Shown here in pieces: positions 19,022 through 23,962 of a stretch of 23,962 nt of DNA (within the stretch, counting starts at the first letter, position 1; every line of letters starts with the position of its first letter). The translations under genes were made by a program, and so were the position numbers. The notes under the pieces were generated by a model. That model was not told where the DNA came from. It made no database searches and saw nothing but the letters and a program-made list of their open reading frames with translations. The stretch is from Selaginella moellendorffii (Eukaryota > Streptophyta > Lycopodiopsida > Selaginellales > Selaginellaceae): NCBI RefSeq assembly GCF_000143415.4, contig NW_003314382.1, forward strand, positions 88,210 to 112,171, in the 5' to 3' direction.

Positions 19022-20150
19022 AAGTAACACCCACATGTATTACCGCTTCCATCCTTGGCCCCCGGCCAATATTTGTCTATGGTTTGACACCAAAGGCGCA
19101 CCATGCCTTGTCCATCCTCTAAGGAGCATAGTCTCTCCAATATAGAGACTCATTCGACCACTTGAGGTGGTTTGCTCCCTTTTATTGGTTCAGTTTTCGC
19201 TAAACCTGTTAGAGCCTCCCTCTCTAACTCAATTCCACTATTCATTCTCGAGTAGTCTCAGATTCCATTGACATATCCTTGCACTTTGGAACTTTTAGTT
19301 TTGACTTCTCAGAGTCAATTTCCTAGGTGTCTCCGACACCTTACGTTGCACATGGTGTAACTCCACTTCCCTATCCTAAGAAGTTCTTTACTTGAGGATA
19401 CCATCATCCTCTCTCCGATATCATGCCACCTTTGACACTAAGTTTCAGTTATCATAATTGGTGCTAGGGCTACCCATGGCCCTATTATTTGGCTACCTTA
19501 CCGCTCCCCCCTTTGGAGCATCCACTCCGCCAAATCAGAGCGGTTGGGAATCCACCCTTAGGGAAACTTTGCCTTTCCCACAATCCATTAGCACCCAACA
19601 CATTAGTGTTCTCGGCCTAACTTTGCCATTTGGATTCTTTCCTAGGATTCCCATGGCTCTTTTCTTAGCCACTAGTCTTTTGCTTCTATCCTTGATTGTT
19701 GCACCCAGCAATATAGGATTGCTACCTCCATTTTTGAGGTTTCGTTTCAGTTCTATAGCAAACACTTTGCTTTGCCAAGTCCAAAGGGTGTTCACCCCTA
19801 GTACGTCTCTTTAACATTTTCTGCTGTGGGCTCTATCCACGGCCCAACTTTTGAAATCCTCCCTTGGATCTTTTATAGAGACTACCTTCCTCAGACTTAC
19901 TATGCCACAACATTGACATAGCTTATTTCCTTTAGGTGTTCTTCCCACTTGGTCACCTTGACCAAGCCACACCATTATCAATAGTTCAAATCAACACTTT
20001 GAACTAGGAATCATATTCCTTAACCCAGACAAAGACCTTGTCTTTGTTTAGCCACAAGATCACCTAGTGATCTCATCTTGACCCCTTAATAGGTCTACCC
20101 ATAGGAACTAGGTCTTCTAGACCCCTCCATGTTGTTGACTATGACCCCGG

Positions 20151-20361
20151 GGGCATCCCCCACACTTGGCAGTGCGCCCAAGCCAGCCCTTCCGGCCAAG
20201 GGTCCATAGCAATTGAGACTGGGTGTCCCCATCTCATTCACCACGTCCTTGGTGCTACTCGTACCAAAGTGTTCAAGTTAGATATACCAAGCCACATTAA
20301 GCAATCTAACCATATATCACGACTCCGGAGCATTCCCCACTTGGCGGTGTGCCCAAGCCAG
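20151..20361. repeat. Duplicated polypurine-tract block
   Basis: 20151-20186 and 20328-20361 share a GCAT-CCCCAC--TTGGC-GTG-GCCCAAGCCAG pattern with a few substitutions and a 2-bp gap, about 177 bp apart. Some downstream words (GTCC, CACCACG) recur too, so a longer unit was probably duplicated and then diverged. Confidence 0.6.
20156..20169 (-). other. Putative polypurine tract
   Basis: The - strand reads CCAAGTGTGGGGGA directly before TGCCCCCGGG, which would be the start of the 3' LTR. AGTGTGGGGGA-type tracts are common in plant LTR elements. A related copy, CCAAGTGGGGAA, sits at 20333-20344. Confidence 0.5.
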
Positions 20362-20437
20362 TCTCCTCACTAAGAGTCCATGACTATCAAAATATGAGTG
20401 TCCTCATATTCCAAACCATCACCACGCCCTAGTGAGA

Positions 20438-20541
20438 TGGGATTCGAACCCAAGCACTAGAGGGTCGGGACTCGAACCCAACCTCCGTATATGCATCTAC
20501 GGACGGCATCACTCAGGATGCCTGGCGTGACTCCCCACGCC
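20438..20541 (-). other. Chain of stem-loops with tRNA T-arm-like members
   Basis: Four stem-loops occupy 20463-20541 almost without gaps. They are 20524-20529/20536-20541 (6 bp, 6-nt loop), 20505-20510/20517-20522 (6 bp, 6-nt loop), 20484-20489/20498-20503 (6 bp, 8-nt loop) and 20463-20469/20477-20483 (7 bp with one G-U on the - strand). The last has a TTCGAGT loop exactly like a tRNA T-arm. A fifth, 20438-20452, repeats a T-arm-like TGGG-TTCGAAT-CCCA. The - strand matches a pol III B box (GGTTCGAGTCC), and an A-box-like AAGTTGGTGCACC lies upstream. A matching acceptor stem was not found. It could be a tRNA-derived SINE head or a structured RNA of the retroelement. Confidence 0.5.
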
Positions 20542-22193
20542 GGTGCACCAACTTATACTCAAAGCGCGCCATAGATCACAGCTTAGGAATCTAGTTCCTC
20601 CACACTGCCAAGTCCTTTCATTTAACAAGTCTGTGATCATGCATGGACTCCTCCATGCTTGGCCCCATGGCCCACCCTTTTTGAAGTTATCACCTTTAAC
20701 GAGGGTATTTGTTCCCCTGACTTGCCAATCTCGCTTTAGCAAGTCCTCCGACCACTGTAACATGGTTCCTGCACAAGTGTAAAAGCCCTTGGTCATCGAC
20801 TTTCGTTCAAAACCCTTTCTTTGAACACTCGGGAACTACTTCCCTAACCTTGATAGCCTTGCCTCATGGCAAGCTTCAAGACCACGCTTCTGCTGCGCCA
20901 CTCTGATTTCGCGCATTCCTTGAACCATTTACGCTTGGTCTTTCTAGGTACTAAGCTACCGAGAATCATCTTTGGGAACCTTGAAGGAACTCTGTCCCTT
21001 AGCTTGCTAAAGCCTCCTGTTTTGCAAGCTTTCCAATTACCATATAGTCTAACATGGACAATTCCATATTTTAGACTCTTCATGGCATCACGGTTGCTAG
21101 CGGCAACACCCTTGAGCCCCCACTTGATTCTTCACTCCCAGCTGGCATAACCAACTTTGGTTATGCCCTTCGATTCCTATGGTTCGGTTCTATCCCCTTA
21201 CTTCTTGTTTTTTGCTTCTCCTCCAGACCAGAAGGATAGCTTTGCACTTTCTATCATGCCTTAGTAAGTATTCTTAGGGATGAACCTACCTGATAGCCTA
21301 GGGAGTGGTTCCTCAATCCAGGTATGCTCACCCTATAATCCCACACAACGAGATTACGTTGTTGCTTATGGGCCTTTACATGCCCATCACTAGCCTTACC
21401 AAAATTCTATTTTTGGCTTTGTCCAACTCGAGTAGACAGTCTTCTCTTGTCTCCGCCACCTTTGGACATTTGGATAGCACCTTCTATCCATCATTTGCTA
21501 GGGACTTAATCCCTTGGGCCTTATTTATTACCCTCGCGACATCAAACAACACCTCCTAGTGTTCTAGAGTGTTCGGGTGTCCCAATGATGGCTTCCTTGA
21601 CAATGAGTATTTCCTTTTATAACATTGACTTATTATATCGCAACATAAGCAATTTATCCCCCGTAAGGGTACGTTCAACTTCCCTATGCCATTAAGAAGG
21701 CTTGAATAGCTACCTTCTACCCGTTTAACCAATTATTTTGCACCTCTTGCTTAGTTGCCTCATAGTTGTCAAGTCCTACAACTCATTGCTGGTGCTTCCA
21801 CACCTCCATCATTATCTGGGTCACCACACTCCAACTGCATGCTTTGCCGCTTAGGCTATGCCATTCCCATTTCCATTGGGATTCCTTTGGCAAGGGGTTC
21901 TCATGAACCCACCAACATAGCCTCAAGGTATCACACTTTGGCACATTTGGTGTTTCCACACCATCGGCTTCACGAGCTTACCTCTATGACACTTCTTCTT
22001 TGTGTCTAAGTCTTTGCCAAGACCAATACCACTCTTTCTTATGCCAACCATCTGTTAGCACTGCACCATAAAGATCACACACAACTTTGTGTCAAAGTTG
22101 TTTTCTTTTTGGGAACACCTTTCCCATGACTTTAGCATGGCACATTTTGCCATTGATGAGATACCCTCTATTCTCATCCTTGGATCCTATGAT

Positions 22194-22205
22194 CCCCCCC
22201 CCCCC
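22194..22205. repeat. C12 homopolymer
   Basis: Twelve consecutive C (G on the transcribed strand). It could be real or a sequencing-sensitive site. Confidence 0.8.
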
Positions 22206-22994
22206 ATCCTTCGTGGGGCATAACACACCTTAGTCCAAATGCTTCAATTAGTCCTTTTAGGACCATTCTTTGACTCTACTTGAGTCATCCAGTAGTTTTG
22301 GACTTGGTTAATCCACAAACCTGTAATGTCCCACTTGTGAGGCACTAGCTCACTGGAATACACTTCCTGCATTCCTGTCCTACTTAGAAGGACTATTTTC
22401 ACAAGTGTTACTCTGACACTTGTTTTTGTTCTCTGGGGCAACCTCTACCCCTTAGGACTATTTGTCCATGTGATGAGAATACCAACTCATCTCTAAGTAC
22501 ACCCCCCAACTCCTTAGGTTGTTCCAGCATTTATTAAAGGTAGCCCCGGCTACCATTTCAAGGACTTGAGTCCTCTTCTATATTTGACCTCCCACGGTCA
22601 TTACTTCTGGTCTCACATTCATGAGCACCAACCTCAACTATATGAGGATAATCTTGTGACTCCTTTATTGCTTTAGAGTCTTTATCTTTCCTGTGATCCC
22701 AACTTTAGTTGTTTACCACAACTACATTGGCCATTTACTGAGTCAAACGCTCATCTGGATCACATCCTCAACTCTTTGAGGAAAACCATATACTGTTCCC
22801 AAGATCCCAAAGTCATTCCCTTACCGGCCCCTTTTCTATCCACCACATCGCGCCCAAGTCATGCATGAACTTGAGTGGAGAGCCATGTCCTCTTGACATG
22901 CTACTCCTCAAGGATAAGCCCACTCCTAGGACCTTCCAATGCGAATATCAATAGTGATATACTTGAGCACTAATAAAAGTCGGACTAAGGAACA

Positions 22995-23006
22995 GCTTTG
23001 ATACCA
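22995..23006 (-). other. Primer binding site (initiator tRNA-Met type)
   Basis: The - strand reads TGGTATCAAAGC, 3 bases inside the right LTR. The complement of the 3' end of plant initiator tRNA-Met is TGGTATCAGAGC, so there is one mismatch. It fixes the transcription direction of the element. Confidence 0.75.
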
Positions 23007-23009
23007 AAT

Positions 23010-23962
23010 TGTAAGCGACTAAATTTTCCATTCTACTTTAGTCACTTAACCACACCTCTAACCACTTGGAGGAGTCTCACTCACAACCTCCATAAGTCCT
23101 ATTTCAAACTTGGGCTTGCTAGCCCCGAGAATGGCATCCCCGCCACTCAACCTTTGCACTTGATCCAAGTGCTCCACGTGTCCGATCCCATGACCGACAC
23201 CCCAAGGTACCACCGACATATCAGCCTATTACACTAAAGCCATGCCCCTTTACCTTGGTCACACCGGAGGTCTAACACCCCCTGCATCACAATCCCATCT
23301 CTCAAGAACTGGGCCATCCATCCAAGAGTGATCATTCCAGATCCACTCCTTAGCATCCTTAGGATGCCCACAGACATGGGGAATAGCCTTCCCCAATGCC
23401 CTTTTTCCGGTCTTCACCAAGTCCCTTTCTGCCCATGGCCGTGTTCGCCAACATTGCCACTGGATCGAGGCCCACAGGCCCGACCACTAAGTCCCTCGGT
23501 CCTCTAGGACTTCCTCACCACTCGACTGTATCCTTGGTCACTACACCAGAGGACTACTTCTCTTCCTTTCCACAGTCTGGGCCTTTGGGACAACATTTCG
23601 GAACACTGTGGCCCTACGCAGGCCTCATGGGTACTCTCCCCGCCTTCCGCTTTTGGGTGCTCTAGCCATGGGCTTAGAGCGAGGTTCCGTTGAGCCACAC
23701 CAGGTATCCAAGTAGGTAGTGCCACCCACACTTGGACTGGGAGCATCGGCCAGTCGATCTCCCGGGGGAACTAGAGTCGGTTCTTGAACACTTCACCAAG
23801 CTACCCCGCTTGTCGGTCCGTATTCACTCTAGTCTTGGACTCCCTAGTGTCAGCTCATCACCCAACACTAGTTTGCCTTCCTGGCCAAATTGCCTTCCTA
23901 GCAAACTGCTCCCTGGCCCATCCACACTTCCTAGTAGCGTAGCTGAAGACTTGCGTTAAACT
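23010..23962 (-). repeat. 5' LTR (right copy), cut by the window end
   Basis: This is a near-identical copy of 17669-18487 up to about 23843, with one 16-20 bp length difference near 23180-23205. Beyond that the match becomes patchy, but words such as GCCTTCCTGGCCAAA still align, so homology probably continues past the window. Confidence 0.8.

Larger units (their letters stand above)
17669..20155 (-). repeat. 3' LTR (left copy)
   Basis: The outer edge is well defined by the match to 23010 and by terminal TG (CA on the - strand). The inner edge at 20155 is inferred from a terminal CA followed by the polypyrimidine complement of a plausible polypurine tract. A similar signal at 20332 is the alternative. 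The LTR contains its own 60-bp duplications, a short tandem array, a TATA box and a hairpin. Confidence 0.6.
20170..22994 (-). other. Retroelement internal region without recognisable coding
   Basis: The longest frames on either strand are under 100 codons, and none carries a zinc knuckle, a YxDD box or integrase HHCC/DDE features. Composition resembles the LTRs. Apart from the hairpin chain and a C12 run, I see no structure I can name. Confidence 0.55.
17669..23962 (-). mobile_element. LTR retrotransposon, apparently non-autonomous, truncated by window end
   Basis: A segment starting TGTAAGCGACTAAATTTTCC at 17669 recurs in direct orientation at 23010 and stays nearly identical for about 820 bp. 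Just inside the right copy the - strand reads TGGTATCAAAGC, the plant initiator-Met primer binding site with one mismatch. Transcription is therefore on the - strand: the right copy is the 5' LTR and the left copy the 3' LTR. A - strand TATAAAAG lies in the left LTR. A purine-rich CCAAGTGTGGGGGA on the - strand at 20156-20169 fits a polypurine tract and sets the 3' LTR at about 2.49 kb. The internal region is then about 2.85 kb and shows no gag, protease, reverse transcriptase or integrase motif in any open frame. This resembles a large retrotransposon derivative mobilised by a partner. The 5-bp target site cannot be checked because the far end is outside the window. Confidence 0.75.

Noticed and set aside
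18373-19027. Two overlapping long + strand frames of about 190-200 codons
   Set aside because: They lie in the LTR across the 60-bp duplicates and 12-bp array, contain repeated peptide segments, and run opposite to the element's transcription.
20438-20541. A genuine tRNA gene
   Set aside because: T-arm and B box are present, but I found no acceptor stem, proper D-arm or anticodon loop, so I describe it only as tRNA-like.

Overview
The window is plant nuclear DNA. Every gene is split into short exons by canonical GT..AG introns, mostly about 40-80 nt long. The proteins are plant types: a thylakoid rhodanese-like FNR anchor, a VEFS-box Polycomb protein, a full-size ABCC transporter and a chloroplast-type HSP33. 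The very compact introns, crowded genes and adjacent retroelement suggest a lycophyte such as Selaginella. That species guess is inference; no marker here proves it.

Genic half (about 115-15748). On the + strand is a 10-exon EF-hand-containing CCR4-type exonuclease/phosphatase-fold gene (115-1997). Facing it tail to tail on the - strand is an eroded NAD kinase pseudogene (1957-3462). It keeps many exons but has lost the GGDG motif and two other conserved blocks, and its frame is broken. Next on the - strand come an ABCC transporter (3994-9250, 12 exons, 1489 codons), a VRN2/EMF2-type PRC2 subunit (9650-11956, 13 exons, 509 codons) and TROL (12255-13987, 8 exons, 438 codons). I joined their exons by hand, and each model runs in one frame from start to stop. 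TROL shares a 153-bp divergent promoter with HSP33 on the + strand (14141-15748, 11 exons, 329 codons).

AT-rich spacer (15749-17668). It holds small inverted repeats, a TG microsatellite and a broken reading frame that I could not identify.

Retroelement half (17669-23962, cut by the window end). The two ends of this block are direct copies of each other. An initiator-Met-type primer binding site lies just inside the right copy, on the - strand. I read this as an LTR retrotransposon transcribed on the - strand, with unusually long LTRs (about 2.5 kb if my 3' LTR boundary is right). The internal part, about 2.9 kb, has no recognisable gag or pol. It does hold a run of back-to-back stem-loops, one of which looks like a tRNA T-arm.

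The genes do not form one pathway. TROL and HSP33 are both expected in the chloroplast and share an intergenic promoter, which makes them the most plausible co-regulated pair. The least explained items are the hairpin chain at 20438-20541 and the NAD kinase pseudogene, whose losses fall on catalytic motifs.
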